NCBI RefSeq assembly: GCF_900078365.1
Contig: NZ_LT598653.1
Location: forward strand, 1,798,001-1,862,000
Source: an uncultured Sphingopyxis sp.
GTDB lineage: Bacteria > Pseudomonadota > Alphaproteobacteria > Sphingomonadales > Sphingomonadaceae
DNA: 64,000 nt
Reading direction: 5' to 3'
How positions within the stretch are numbered: position 1 is the first letter of the stretch; the number at the start of each line of letters is the position of its first letter. Shown piece after piece: positions 1 through 8,528 of the stretch. The notes beneath the pieces were generated by a model that was given only the letters and a program-made list of their open reading frames with translations, was not told the origin of the DNA and ran no database searches. Both the position numbers and the translations under genes were made by a program.

Positions 1-259
1 AGAGGCGATCGCCAAAACGCGCGAGACCGGGCAGGCGCATTTCTGGTCGCGCTCGCGCGCTGCGCTGTGGCGCAAGGGCGAAACCTCGGGCAACGGGCTG
101 ACGCTCGTCGAGATGCGCGTCGATTGCGATCAGGACGCGCTGCTGCTGCGCGTGAGGCCCGCGGGGCCGGCCTGCCACACCGGGCGCCGCTCCTGCTTCT
201 ATCGCCGCATCGAGCCCGACGGCACGCTGAGCTTTCTGGCGGACGATGCGCAAGGCTGA
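1..259 (+). CDS. hisI: Phosphoribosyl-AMP cyclohydrolase, 3' part only
   Basis: HisI hydrolyses the adenine ring of phosphoribosyl-AMP in the third step of histidine biosynthesis, in the cytoplasm. The window opens inside the gene: the frame starting at base 2 is open for 85 codons to TGA at 257-259 and begins EAIAKTRETGQAHFWSR. Family motifs seen are FWSRSR, LWRKGETSGN, then DCDQDALLLRV and ACHTGRRSCFYR, whose Asp and Cys residues bind metal in this family. The 5' end lies outside the window. A lipoprotein gene overlaps its last 14 bases. Identification is firm from the motifs; only completeness is unknown. Confidence 0.93.
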   Translation, partial: EAIAKTRETGQAHFWSRSRAALWRKGETSGNGLTLVEMRVDCDQDALLLRVRPAGPACHTGRRSCFYRRIEPDGTLSFLADDAQG

Positions 260-821
260 CGCTCTTCTGGCGCTGGCGGCGCTGCTACTTGGGGGGTGCG
301 AGCGGCCCGAACCCGACGCCAAGGGGATCGACGCCGGCAATCCACTGGAGGTCGCGGCGCGCGAGCGCGGCGTCCGCGGTGCGTATGCGTACGCCATGGC
401 GCGCGAGCGCGGCGTCGTTCGTCCCGAAGCGGATTCGCCCGTCGGTGTGTTCGAGCGCCGGCACGACCTCGGCCGTGACGCGATGTGCGTCGTTCCCGAC
501 GGCGCCGGGAAATGGCGCTTCGCTGTCACCGCTTCCTTCGGAACGACGCTGTCCTGCCTTGCGACTGGAACGATGGCGCGCGAGGGCGACAGGTGGCGGA
601 TGCGCTTTGCCGGGGCGGAGGGCTGCGAGGCGTTGGTGCATGAGGAAGAGGATGAATTGCGCCTGCCCGGGCGGCTGCCGCCGCAATGCGCGCGCCTCTG
701 CCCGAGCCGCGCCTCGCTGTCGGGTTTGCGCCTGCCGCGCGCGAGTTGGTCGGCCGACGATGCGAGGGGCTTGCGGATCACCGACCGAAGCGGCAATATG
801 ACACGTCCCTGCGCGGGTTGA
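246..821 (+). CDS. Predicted outer-membrane or periplasmic lipoprotein of unknown function
   Basis: The 191-residue product starts with a short charged N-terminus, a hydrophobic stretch and a lipobox (LLLGGC, Cys about residue 18), the pattern of a signal-peptidase II lipoprotein. The mature part contains several further cysteines (CVV, SCLA, GCEA, QCARLC, PCAG) that could form disulfides in the periplasm. I do not recognise a domain. The start overlaps the hisI stop by 14 bases, so it is probably translated with hisI, although nothing links its function to histidine synthesis. A long reverse-strand frame over it looks like a codon-bias shadow. Confidence 0.7.
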   Translation: MRKADALLALAALLLGGCERPEPDAKGIDAGNPLEVAARERGVRGAYAYAMARERGVVRPEADSPVGVFERRHDLGRDAMCVVPDGAGKWRFAVTASFGTTLSCLATGTMAREGDRWRMRFAGAEGCEALVHEEEDELRLPGRLPPQCARLCPSRASLSGLRLPRASWSADDARGLRITDRSGNMTRPCAG

Positions 822-851
822 ACCGCCCGGCAATCGCGCGATCCGGCGCTA

Positions 852-867
852 TTGACGTTCACGTCAA
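852..867. promoter_or_regulatory. Perfect palindromic operator, probably bound by the MerR-type regulator downstream
   Basis: The sequence TTGACGTTCACGTCAA has two perfect 7-base arms (TTGACGT/ACGTCAA) around a 2-base centre and ends 20 bases before the ATG at 888. Operators with TTnACGT..ACGTnAA arms are described for LiuR-type MerR regulators of branched-chain amino acid catabolism. Binding here is inferred. A TTG inside it could be mistaken for the gene start. Confidence 0.6.
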
Positions 868-887
868 CGGAAACTAGTTTCTCCGGC

Positions 888-1310
888 ATGACCGAAGCCT
901 ACGGCCACGCCCATATCGATACGCCCGATCATCTGGGGCGCGAGCAATTCAGCATCACCGACTTGTCGACCGAGTTCGGGGTCACCGCCCGCGCGCTGCG
1001 CTTCTATGAGGACGAAGGGCTGATCAGCCCGTCGCGCAAGGGCCTGTCGCGCATCTATTCGAAGCGCGACCGCGCGCGGCTCGCGTGGATCTTGCGCGCG
1101 AAGCGCACCGGGTTCAGCCTCGCCGACATTCGTGAGATGATCGACCTTTACGACGTCGGCGACGGCCGCAAATTGCAGCGGCAGGTGACGATCGAGAAAT
1201 GCGAGGAGCGCATCGCGCTGCTCCGTCGCCAGCGCGACGATATTGACAGCGCTGTAGATGAGCTGTCACGCTTCATCGAAACGGTGAAGAAGGTCGACGC
1301 GGGCCAATAG
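888..1310 (+). CDS. MerR-family transcriptional regulator of acyl-CoA catabolism genes (LiuR-like)
   Basis: The product has 140 residues from ATG 888. Residues about 24-90 form the MerR winged helix (FSITDLSTEFGVTARALRFYEDEG, given here as FSITDLS, FGVTARALRFY and EDEGLI), followed by a wing (LSRIYSKRDRARL) and a C-terminal dimerisation helix. There is no cysteine-rich metal site, as in the small catabolic MerR group. A TTG at 852 would extend the frame by 12 residues but lies inside a perfect palindrome, so I prefer ATG 888. The gene is 73 bases upstream of an acyl-CoA dehydrogenase on the same strand and near leucine-type degradation genes, which suggests a LiuR-like role. The ligand is unknown. 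Confidence 0.82.
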   Translation: MTEAYGHAHIDTPDHLGREQFSITDLSTEFGVTARALRFYEDEGLISPSRKGLSRIYSKRDRARLAWILRAKRTGFSLADIREMIDLYDVGDGRKLQRQVTIEKCEERIALLRRQRDDIDSAVDELSRFIETVKKVDAGQ

Positions 1311-1383
1311 GCCGATCCGCCGGCGACTCTCGGCCTCTCCCCGGGCAAAGACATAGCAGAACCGCTTTTCAGAAGGATTTCCT

Positions 1384-3186
1384 ATGCCCGTCTATCGCGC
1401 TCCCGTGCAGGATACGCTTTTCCTCCTCAACGACGTGCTCGGCGTCGAACGCTATGCGAACCTTCCCGGCTTCGCCAACGCGACTCCCGACATGATCGAG
1501 GCGGTGCTCACCGAGGCGGGCAAGTTCTGCGAGGAGGTGCTGTTCCCGATCAACCAGTCGGGCGACCTCGAAGGCTGCACGCGGCACGACGACGGCAGCG
1601 TCACGACGCCGAAGGGTTTCAAGGAAGCCTATAAGGCCTATTGCGATGCGGGCTGGACGCTCCTCACTCAACCCGAGGAATTCGGCGGACAGGGGCTGCC
1701 GCACGTCATCGGATTTCCGGCCGAGGAATATCGCATGGCGGCGAACCAGGCCTTCGCCATGTATCCGGGGCTGACGCAGGGCGCGATCGCTGCCATCCTT
1801 GCCAAGGGCTCGGAAGAACAGAAGCAGCTTTACGTTCCCAAAATGGTGTCGGGCGAATGGGGCGGGACGATGAACCTGACCGAGCCGCATTGCGGCACCG
1901 ACCTCGGCCTTATCCGCACGCGCGCGGTGCCGAACGGCGACGGCAGCTATGCCGTCACGGGGACGAAGATCTTCATCTCGTCGGGCGAGCATGATCTCAC
2001 CGACAATATCGTCCACCTCGTTCTCGCCAAGACCCCCGACGCTCCCGACAGCGTCAAGGGCATCTCGCTCTTCATCGTGCCGAAATTCCTCGTGAACGAC
2101 GATGGCTCGCTCGGCGAACGGAACAGCCTGTCGTGCGGTTCGATCGAGCACAAGATGGGCATCCACGCCAATTCGACCTGCGTGATGAATTACGACGGCG
2201 CCAAGGGCTGGATGGTCGGCGAGGAGAATAAGGGGCTCGCTGCGATGTTCATCATGATGAACGCCGCGCGCCTCGGCGTCGGCATCCAGGGGCTGGGGCA
2301 GGCGGACATCGCCTTCCAGAACGCCGTCCAATATGCGCAGGACCGCCGCCAGGGCCGCGCGCTGACCGGACCCAAGGACCCGCAGGAAAAGGCCGATCCG
2401 CTGTTCGTCCATCCCGACGTGCGCCGCATGCTGATGGATGCCAAGGCGACCGTCGAAGGGCTGCGCGCACTCTGCGTCTGGGGGGCGCTTCAGGTCGACC
2501 TGGCGCACCTCGCCGAAAGCGAGGAGGAACGTCAGCAGGCCGACGATCTCGTCAGCCTCCTCACTCCGGTGATCAAGGGCTATGGCACCGACAAGGGCTA
2601 TGAGGTCGCGACCAATGCGCAGCAGGTGTTCGGCGGCCACGGCTACATCGAAGAGCAAGGCATGAGCCAATATGTCCGCGATGCCCGCATCACGATGATC
2701 TACGAAGGCGCGAACGGCGTGCAGGCGATGGACCTCGTCGGCCGCAAGCTCGCGCAGAATGGCGGACGCGCGATTCAGGCCTTCTTCGCCATCGTCGACG
2801 CCGAATGCGCCGCAGCGAAGGACAAGCCGGCATTGGCCGATTTTGCCGCCCGTCTCGAAAAGGCGAATGGCGAGCTCAAGGCCGCGACGATGTGGTTCAT
2901 GCAGAACGGCATGACAAACCCCGACAATGTGGGCGCGGGCGCGCATCATTATATGCACATCACCGGCATCGTCGCATTGGGCCTGATGTGGCTGCGCATG
3001 GCCGAGGCGGCGCAGGCGGCGCTGGGCGAAGGGCGCGGCAACAAGGCGTTCCTCGAAGCCAAGATCGTCACCGCGCGCCATTTCGGCGAGCGTTTCCTGC
3101 CCGACGCGGGATCGCTGCGCCGCAAGATCGAAGCGGGCAGCGAAGCGATGATGGCGCTCACCCCCGAGCAATTCTTCGCTGCCTGA
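1384..3186 (+). CDS. Large acyl-CoA dehydrogenase (about 600 residues, DmdC-like subgroup)
   Basis: This FAD enzyme oxidises the alpha-beta bond of an acyl-CoA. At 600 residues it is much longer than the usual 380, matching the group with an N-terminal extension (MPVYRAPVQDTLFLLNDVL) and an extra C-terminal helical domain that includes 3-methylmercaptopropionyl-CoA dehydrogenase and broad FadE-type enzymes. Conserved signatures are MNLTEPHCGTDLGLIRTRA (flavin region, about residues 162-180), VFGGHGYIEEQG and MIYEGANGVQAMDLVGRKLA. A ribosome site AAGGAT sits 6-11 bases before ATG 1384. It follows the MerR regulator and is probably controlled by it. The substrate cannot be deduced. Confidence 0.88.
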   Translation: MPVYRAPVQDTLFLLNDVLGVERYANLPGFANATPDMIEAVLTEAGKFCEEVLFPINQSGDLEGCTRHDDGSVTTPKGFKEAYKAYCDAGWTLLTQPEEFGGQGLPHVIGFPAEEYRMAANQAFAMYPGLTQGAIAAILAKGSEEQKQLYVPKMVSGEWGGTMNLTEPHCGTDLGLIRTRAVPNGDGSYAVTGTKIFISSGEHDLTDNIVHLVLAKTPDAPDSVKGISLFIVPKFLVNDDGSLGERNSLSCGSIEHKMGIHANSTCVMNYDGAKGWMVGEENKGLAAMFIMMNAARLGVGIQGLGQADIAFQNAVQYAQDRRQGRALTGPKDPQEKADPLFVHPDVRRMLMDAKATVEGLRALCVWGALQVDLAHLAESEEERQQADDLVSLLTPVIKGYGTDKGYEVATNAQQVFGGHGYIEEQGMSQYVRDARITMIYEGANGVQAMDLVGRKLAQNGGRAIQAFFAIVDAECAAAKDKPALADFAARLEKANGELKAATMWFMQNGMTNPDNVGAGAHHYMHITGIVALGLMWLRMAEAAQAALGEGRGNKAFLEAKIVTARHFGERFLPDAGSLRRKIEAGSEAMMALTPEQFFAA

Positions 3187-3230
3187 TTTTCCCCTTGCAA
3201 CCATCGCCGCCATCATGCGTGGTGGCAGCG

Positions 3231-4724
3231 ATGGGGACCGAAGTCGCACCGATAGTCGTCGCAGGCCGCAATTGCTGGCGGATCGAGCGCGCCGACAAGG
3301 CGCGGATGATCGTCGACGCCGCCGACTATTACGCGCTGCTCGAACGGCTGATGGCCGATGCGAAAGAGCGCATCCTGCTCATCGGCTGGGACTTCGATCC
3401 GCGCATCGCGCTGAAGCCCGACAGGGAAGGCAAGGGTGAGCCGCTCGGCGACTATCTGCTGCGGCTCGCGCACGAAAAGCCCGATCGCGACATCGACATA
3501 TTGCGCTGGAATTTCGGCGGGCTCAAACAGTTTGCGGTGCCGCGCATCCTGTCGATGGTCGCGCGCTGGAAACTGACGCGCGCAATCAGCTTCCGCCTCG
3601 ATAGCGCCCATCCGCTGGGGTGCAGCCATCACCAGAAGGTCGCGGTGTTCGACGACCATCTCGCCGTGTGCGGCGGGATCGACGTCGGCGCGCGCCGCTG
3701 GGATACGCGGGGTCACAAGGACGGCGACCCGCATCGCACCGCGCCCGACGGCAAAGCCTATATGCCGTGGCACGACAGCACGATGATCTTGGCGGGGCCG
3801 GTCGGCAACGCGCTCGCCGACCTCGGTAATGAACGCTGGCAGCGCGCGACAAAAAAGCCGCTCCGCGATCTGACGGGCAAGGGCGAGAATTGGCCCGACG
3901 ATCTGGAGTCCGATTTCGAGCGCGTTGACGTCGCCATTTCGCGCACGCGCGCCGAATATGACGGTTTCGAGGAAATCCGCGAGATCGAGCAGCTATATCT
4001 CGACATGATCGCGGCCGCGAAACGCTTCGTCTATTTCGAAAATCAATATTTCACCTGCGGCAAGATCGCCGCCGCGATTGCCGAGCGGCTGGACGAGGAG
4101 GACCCGCCCGAATTCGTGATGGTGATGCCCGAAACCGCCGATGGCTGGCTCGAGCAGATGGCGATGGACGCCGCGCGCGTCGGGCTCGTCCGCGAAATCG
4201 CGAAGGCGAAACATGGCGACCGGCTGAAAATCTATTATCCGCGCACGGTGAAGGGCGATCCCATCTATGTCCATGCCAAGACCGCGGTGGTCGACGACCG
4301 GCTGCTGCGCGTCGGTTCCGCCAATATGAACAATCGTTCGATGGGGCTCGACAGCGAATGCGACGTGACGATCGACGCCGCCTTGCCGGCGAACGCCGGC
4401 GTCGAAGGGGTGATCCGGCGCCTGCGCGAATCGCTGATTGCCGAGCATCTGGGCGTCGATCCGGCCGAGGTCGGCGGCCGCTTCGAGGCCACAGGATCGC
4501 TGATCGCGACGATCGAGGCGCTGCGCGGCAAGGGGCGTTCGCTCGAACTGCTCGATCTCGTCAAGCCGGGCCCGTTCGACGAATTCATTGCTGAAAACGA
4601 ACTGCTCGATCCGACGAGCCCCGACGACATGTTCGAAAGCCTGACCGAGCGCGGGCTCAGGAAGAGCTGGCATCGCGGCCGCGACTGGATGCGGCGGCAC
4701 CGGCCTTTCCGGCGAAAGACCTAG
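3231..4724 (+). CDS. Phospholipase D-superfamily protein (cardiolipin synthase-like)
   Basis: The 497-residue product carries two HKD motifs, HHQKVAVFDDHLAVCGGID (about residue 132) and VHAKTAVVDDRLLRVGSAN (about residue 348), the paired catalytic sites of the PLD superfamily. It may act as a phospholipase or phosphatidyl transferase on membrane lipids. No clear membrane segment or signal peptide is seen. I chose ATG 3231 because homologous sequence seems to begin there (MGTEVAPIVVAGRNCWRIE); the frame is open much further upstream, over the dehydrogenase gene. GTG codons at 3219 and 3222 are alternatives. Its TAG shares CTAG (4721-4724) with the stop of the convergent lyase gene. Confidence 0.85.
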   Translation: MGTEVAPIVVAGRNCWRIERADKARMIVDAADYYALLERLMADAKERILLIGWDFDPRIALKPDREGKGEPLGDYLLRLAHEKPDRDIDILRWNFGGLKQFAVPRILSMVARWKLTRAISFRLDSAHPLGCSHHQKVAVFDDHLAVCGGIDVGARRWDTRGHKDGDPHRTAPDGKAYMPWHDSTMILAGPVGNALADLGNERWQRATKKPLRDLTGKGENWPDDLESDFERVDVAISRTRAEYDGFEEIREIEQLYLDMIAAAKRFVYFENQYFTCGKIAAAIAERLDEEDPPEFVMVMPETADGWLEQMAMDAARVGLVREIAKAKHGDRLKIYYPRTVKGDPIYVHAKTAVVDDRLLRVGSANMNNRSMGLDSECDVTIDAALPANAGVEGVIRRLRESLIAEHLGVDPAEVGGRFEATGSLIATIEALRGKGRSLELLDLVKPGPFDEFIAENELLDPTSPDDMFESLTERGLRKSWHRGRDWMRRHRPFRRKT

Positions 4725-5572
4725 TCGGCTAGCGACAGGATATGATGCGCCTGCTTGAGGTGCGGCGCGTCGACCATCTTGCCGTCGACCTGGAGCACGC
4801 CGACCCCCGGGTTGGCCGCGAAGGCATCGACGATCGCGTGCGCGCGCGCGACTTCTTCGGCCGAGGGCGTGAAGGCGGCGTTGATCGGACCGACCTGCGA
4901 CGGATGGATCGCCATCATGCCGGTAAAGCCGTCGCGCCGCGCACGGGCCGCATAGGCGGCGAGACCGGCTTCGTCCTTGATCGCGGGGAATACGGTGTCG
5001 ATCGCGGCAGTGCTCGCGCCATGCGCCGCGAACAGGGTCAGCGCGCGCGCGACCTCATAGGGTGAGGTGTAGCTGCCGTCCTCGTGCCGGCTGGTCGTCG
5101 CACCGATCGCTGCGGGCAGATCCTCCGCGCCCCAGGTCAGGCCGAGCAGGCGATCCTTGACGTCGCGGTAGCTGCCGAGTGTGAAGAGCGCGGCAGGCGT
5201 TTCGGTTGCGATGGGCAGGATCGCGGGCAGCGACGCTTCGGGCGCGGATTCGCTGCGCAATATGGTGTCGAGTTGCAGGATGCTCGGCGCGCCTTCGGCC
5301 TTGGGCAGCATGATCGCGTCGGGGCGGCCGCCGATGATCGCGGCGACGTCGGCGGCGGTCATATGCCCATCGAGCGGATTGACGCGCACCAATGTGATGA
5401 CCTCCCGCTCGCCCGAAAGATAGTCGGCGACCGCGCTGCGCGCCGCTTCCTTGTTTGCGAGCGCGACCGAATCCTCGAGGTCGAGGATGATCGCATCGGC
5501 GCCCGACGCCGCGGCCTTGGCAAAGCGTTCGGGCCGGTCGCCGGGGACGAAGAGGAGGGAGCGGAGGCGCAT
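4721..5572 (-). CDS. HpcH/HpaI-family CoA ester lyase (citramalyl/malyl-CoA lyase-like)
   Basis: The 283-residue product begins MRLRSLLFVPGDRPERFAKA and contains IILDLEDSVA and VRVNPLDG, characteristic of the citrate lyase beta-subunit/HpcH family. These Mg-dependent TIM barrels cleave or form C-C bonds in malyl-, citramalyl- or HMG-like CoA esters. The start at 5572 overlaps the upstream MaoC gene (TGATG), implying translational coupling. Linked to methylcrotonyl-CoA carboxylase, it may perform the final cleavage of the leucine pathway in place of LiuE, but (S)-citramalyl-CoA lyase is equally possible. An upstream in-frame ATG (5611) lies inside maoC and is unlikely. Confidence 0.85.
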   Translation of the reverse strand: MRLRSLLFVPGDRPERFAKAAASGADAIILDLEDSVALANKEAARSAVADYLSGEREVITLVRVNPLDGHMTAADVAAIIGGRPDAIMLPKAEGAPSILQLDTILRSESAPEASLPAILPIATETPAALFTLGSYRDVKDRLLGLTWGAEDLPAAIGATTSRHEDGSYTSPYEVARALTLFAAHGASTAAIDTVFPAIKDEAGLAAYAARARRDGFTGMMAIHPSQVGPINAAFTPSAEEVARAHAIVDAFAANPGVGVLQVDGKMVDAPHLKQAHHILSLAD

Positions 5573-6024
5573 CAGGCGTCCTTCTTCTTGATCAGCGCGG
5601 AGCGTTCGCACTGGCAGACGATTTCATCGCGCTGGTTGATCGCGCGGTGGAGGAAGGTGACGATACCCGCATTCGGCCGCGATTTCGATTCCTTCAGGCC
5701 GATGATCTCGCTCGTCGCGCGCAGGGTGTCGCCGATGAACACCGGCTTCGGCATCACCAGCCTGTCGTAGCCGAGGTTGGCGACGAGCGTGCCGAGCGTC
5801 GTGTCGCCGACGGACAGCCCGACCATCAGGCTGAAGGTGAAGGTGCCGTTGACGAGGATCTGCCCGAACTCCGAAGCCTTCGCCGCCTCGATGTCGAGGT
5901 GGAGTGGCTGCGGATTGTGCGTCATCGTGGTGAAGAGCAGATTGTCGGTCTCGGTGACGGTGCGGCGGATGTCGTGCGCCAGCGTGTCGCCGATAGCCCA
6001 TTCGTCGAAAAATCTGCCTGCCAT
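5572..6024 (-). CDS. MaoC-family enoyl-CoA hydratase/dehydratase
   Basis: The 150-residue single hot-dog protein has the R-specific hydratase layout: FFDEWAIGDTLAHDIRRTVTE at the N-terminus, then LFTTMTHNPQPLHLD (the Asp/His hydratase signature region) and NGTFTFSLMVGLSV. It should add or remove water on an enoyl-CoA thioester. It is the fourth gene of the carboxylase operon and its stop overlaps the start of the CoA-ester lyase. Hydration of 3-methylglutaconyl-CoA is a reasonable guess from position; no LiuC-type crotonase is seen in the window. A palindromic repeat (6034-6120) separates it from the carboxylase alpha gene, so it may be transcribed at a different level. Confidence 0.85.
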   Translation of the reverse strand: MAGRFFDEWAIGDTLAHDIRRTVTETDNLLFTTMTHNPQPLHLDIEAAKASEFGQILVNGTFTFSLMVGLSVGDTTLGTLVANLGYDRLVMPKPVFIGDTLRATSEIIGLKESKSRPNAGIVTFLHRAINQRDEIVCQCERSALIKKKDA

Positions 6025-6033
6025 TTCTTATCT

Positions 6034-6120
6034 CCGTTTGCCCTGAGCTTGTCGAAGGGCTGCTCTTGTCTTTGCGACGTAAAAGGAAGGACAGTGCTTC
6101 GACAAGCTCAGCACGAACGG
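6034..6120. repeat. Palindromic intergenic repeat, family A copy 1
   Basis: Two long inverted arms, CCGTTTGCCCTGAGCTTGTC... and ...GACAAGCTCAGCACGAACGG, enclose about 35 bases. An almost identical element is at 34812-34901. It can form a large RNA hairpin between the carboxylase alpha gene and maoC, which could stabilise or partly terminate the transcript. It resembles the dispersed GAGCTTGTCGAAG-type repeats common in sphingomonad genomes. Confidence 0.85.
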
Positions 6121-6127
6121 ATTGAAG

Positions 6128-7966
6128 TTAATCGTCTGCCTCGATCTTCGCGAGCAGCGCCTCGACCTGCACCTGCGCGCCCGCGACGGCATTGAGTTCG
6201 GCGACCACGCCGTCGAACGGTGCGGTCAGGCTATGTTCCATCTTCATCGCTTCGAGCGTCAGCAGTTTCTGCCCCTTGGTCACCTTGTCGCCCGCGGCGA
6301 CGTCCACCGCGATGATCTTGCCGGGCATCGGCGACAGGATCGCGCCGTCGCCCGCCGCGCCGCCCGCGCCGCCCTCGGCGCGCCAGGGTGCGAGCTGCCA
6401 CACCGAGCCGCGTTCGGCGACGAGCATCGCGGGGGCCGGTTCTTCGGCGCCGGGGCCGTGAAGCGCCACATCGACGCGCTTGCCGTCGAGCAGGAAGGGG
6501 GCGGTGCGGACGTCGGGGGCGTTGAGACGGAAGCCCGATTGCAGCGCACGCGGCACCATCGCCATCGCGGCGTTGGTCAGCGCCTGCGCGCTCGGCTCCG
6601 GCTCCTCGGTCATCGCGTCGCCGTCGCGGCCGATCAGCCCAGTATCGACGGTGCCGGCGACGAAATCGGGATGATCGAGCGCACTCAACAGAAACGCCGA
6701 ATTGGTTTTCACCGGCCAGATCGCGCTGTCTTCGAGCATCTCCGACAAAAGCTCGCGCGCTTCCTCGCGATCCTCGCCCCAGGCGATGACCTTGGCGATC
6801 ATCGGGTCATAGAAGGGTGAGACCTCGGCGCCTTCATAGACGCCGGTGTCGACGCGGCCGAGATGCTCGGGAAGCTGGAACAGTTCGAGCGTGCCGATCG
6901 AGGGGAGGAAACCCTTGGCGGGATCCTCGGCATAGAGCCGCGCTTCCATCGCCCAGCCGTTGATCGCGAGTTCTTCCTGCTTGAGCGGGATCGGCTCGCC
7001 CGACGCGACGCGCAGCTGCCATTCGACAAGGTCGACGCCGGTGATCTCCTCGGTCACCGGATGCTCGACCTGCAGCCGCGTGTTCATTTCCATGAACCAG
7101 ATGCGGTCGGCGCGGAGGCCCTCCGACGCGTCGGCGATGAACTCGATCGTCCCCGCGCCGACATAATCGACCGCTTTCGCCGCGCGCACCGCGGCGGCGC
7201 ATAGTTCGGCGCGTGTCGCTTCGTCCATGCCGGGGGCGGGGGCCTCCTCGATCACTTTCTGGTGGCGCCGCTGGAGCGAGCAGTCGCGCTCGAACAGGTA
7301 CACGCAATTGCCGTGCGTATCGGCGAACACCTGGATCTCGATGTGGCGCGGCTTCTGCAGATAGCGTTCGATCAGCACGCGGTCGTCGCCGAAACTGGAC
7401 GCGGCCTCGCGCTGGCACGAGGCGAGCGCGTCGGCGAAATCGGCTGCCGCATCGACCTTGCGCATCCCCTTGCCGCCGCCGCCCGCGACTGCCTTGATCA
7501 GCACGGGATAGCCGATCTCCGCCGCCCGCTCGGCGAGGAAGGCCGGGTCCTGATTCTCGCCCATATAGCCTGGCGTCACCGGCACCCCGGCTTCGGCCAT
7601 CAGCTTCTTCGCGGCGTCCTTGAGGCCCATCGCCGTGATCGACGAAGGCTTCGGCCCGACCCACACGAGCCCCGCATCGGCGACCGCCTGCGCGAACTCT
7701 GCATTCTCCGACAGGAAGCCGTAACCCGGATGGATCGCCTCGGCCCCGGTCGCCTTGGCGGCAGCGATGATCTTCTCGCCGATCAGATAGGATTCGCGCG
7801 CGGGCGACGGTCCGATATGCACGGCTTCGTCGGCCTCGCGCACATGCAGCGCCTTGGCATCGGCATCTGAGTAGACCACAACGGTCCTGATACCCATTTC
7901 GCGCGCGGTGCGGATGATGCGGCAGGCGATTTCGCCACGATTGGCGATGAGGAGGGAGGTGATCAT
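6128..7966 (-). CDS. liuD: Methylcrotonyl-CoA carboxylase alpha (biotin-carrying) subunit
   Basis: The 612-residue protein has a biotin carboxylase N-domain from residue 1 (MITSLLIANRGEIACRIIR), ATP-grasp loop GGGGKGMRKV, catalytic stretch NTRLQVEHPVTEEITG and a C-terminal biotinyl domain with EAMKMEHSLTAP, biotin Lys near residue 575. It carboxylates biotin with bicarbonate and ATP. Pairing with LiuB and nearby isovaleryl-CoA dehydrogenase point to methylcrotonyl-CoA as acceptor, hence leucine degradation. Start ATG 7966 overlaps the preceding stop (ATGA); an in-frame ATG at 7975 is an alternative. Other acyl-CoA carboxylases share this architecture, so the substrate rests on context. Confidence 0.92.
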   Translation of the reverse strand: MITSLLIANRGEIACRIIRTAREMGIRTVVVYSDADAKALHVREADEAVHIGPSPARESYLIGEKIIAAAKATGAEAIHPGYGFLSENAEFAQAVADAGLVWVGPKPSSITAMGLKDAAKKLMAEAGVPVTPGYMGENQDPAFLAERAAEIGYPVLIKAVAGGGGKGMRKVDAAADFADALASCQREAASSFGDDRVLIERYLQKPRHIEIQVFADTHGNCVYLFERDCSLQRRHQKVIEEAPAPGMDEATRAELCAAAVRAAKAVDYVGAGTIEFIADASEGLRADRIWFMEMNTRLQVEHPVTEEITGVDLVEWQLRVASGEPIPLKQEELAINGWAMEARLYAEDPAKGFLPSIGTLELFQLPEHLGRVDTGVYEGAEVSPFYDPMIAKVIAWGEDREEARELLSEMLEDSAIWPVKTNSAFLLSALDHPDFVAGTVDTGLIGRDGDAMTEEPEPSAQALTNAAMAMVPRALQSGFRLNAPDVRTAPFLLDGKRVDVALHGPGAEEPAPAMLVAERGSVWQLAPWRAEGGAGGAAGDGAILSPMPGKIIAVDVAAGDKVTKGQKLLTLEAMKMEHSLTAPFDGVVAELNAVAGAQVQVEALLAKIEADD

Positions 7967-8526
7967 GCCGGACATTTCCTGAACTTTTCGAATGACAGGG
8001 TAATCTGGGTGAAGCGCCACAAGCCTTGTTCGGGCGTCTTTGCCCAAGGACCCGGCGGTTCCAGCACCGCATCGACATAAGCCGTCCCGCATTCCGGCGG
8101 CTTGGTTCCCTCATGAACGGTGATGGGTAAAGTCGCGCGCCCGAATGCGCCGTCGATTGTGATGTCGGGTGCGCCGAAACTCGGGTTGATCCCCGATTCC
8201 GGGCCGAACATCGCCGCCAGAATGTCGCGGGCGGCCTGACCGTCGGTCAATTCGGCATCGGCGAGCCCCGCGCTGGTCATGACAAACCAAAGTCGCGTCT
8301 TGTCGGTGAAGTGGACGAACGTCTGGTAACGCGGATCCGGTTTGGCAAGCAGTTCGAACAGATTTCGCACCCCTTGCTCCAGCCGTTCTTGGGGCGATCG
8401 TTCGGGAAGCTTGGCCGAAGGCACGTTGACCGGCATCTGGGCAACAGCCGGTGCCGACAAAAGCGCCAGAAGCGGGAAAAGCACGACGCTGCGGAACCGG
8501 AATGACGGGTGGCTCGGTTGCAACAT
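7963..8526 (-). CDS. Secreted protein of unknown function inside the liu operon
   Basis: The 187-residue product begins MLQPSHPSFRFRS followed by a hydrophobic core and an AVAQ cleavage site, a clear Sec signal peptide, so the mature protein is periplasmic or exported. It has two or three cysteines (PPECGTA, KFRKCPA). No domain is recognised. It starts 2 bases after the liuB stop and ends in a 4-base overlap with liuD, so it is firmly part of the operon, which is odd for a protein exported away from cytosolic carboxylase subunits. The longer frame upstream to 8643 is liuB read out of frame. Confidence 0.78.
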   Translation of the reverse strand: MLQPSHPSFRFRSVVLFPLLALLSAPAVAQMPVNVPSAKLPERSPQERLEQGVRNLFELLAKPDPRYQTFVHFTDKTRLWFVMTSAGLADAELTDGQAARDILAAMFGPESGINPSFGAPDITIDGAFGRATLPITVHEGTKPPECGTAYVDAVLEPPGPWAKTPEQGLWRFTQITLSFEKFRKCPA

Positions 8527-8528
8527 CG

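Noticed and set aside
1369..3249. 626-codon open frame on the minus strand over the acyl-CoA dehydrogenase
   Set aside because: Arg/His-rich shadow of a strongly conserved gene in high-GC DNA; no ribosome site or domain.
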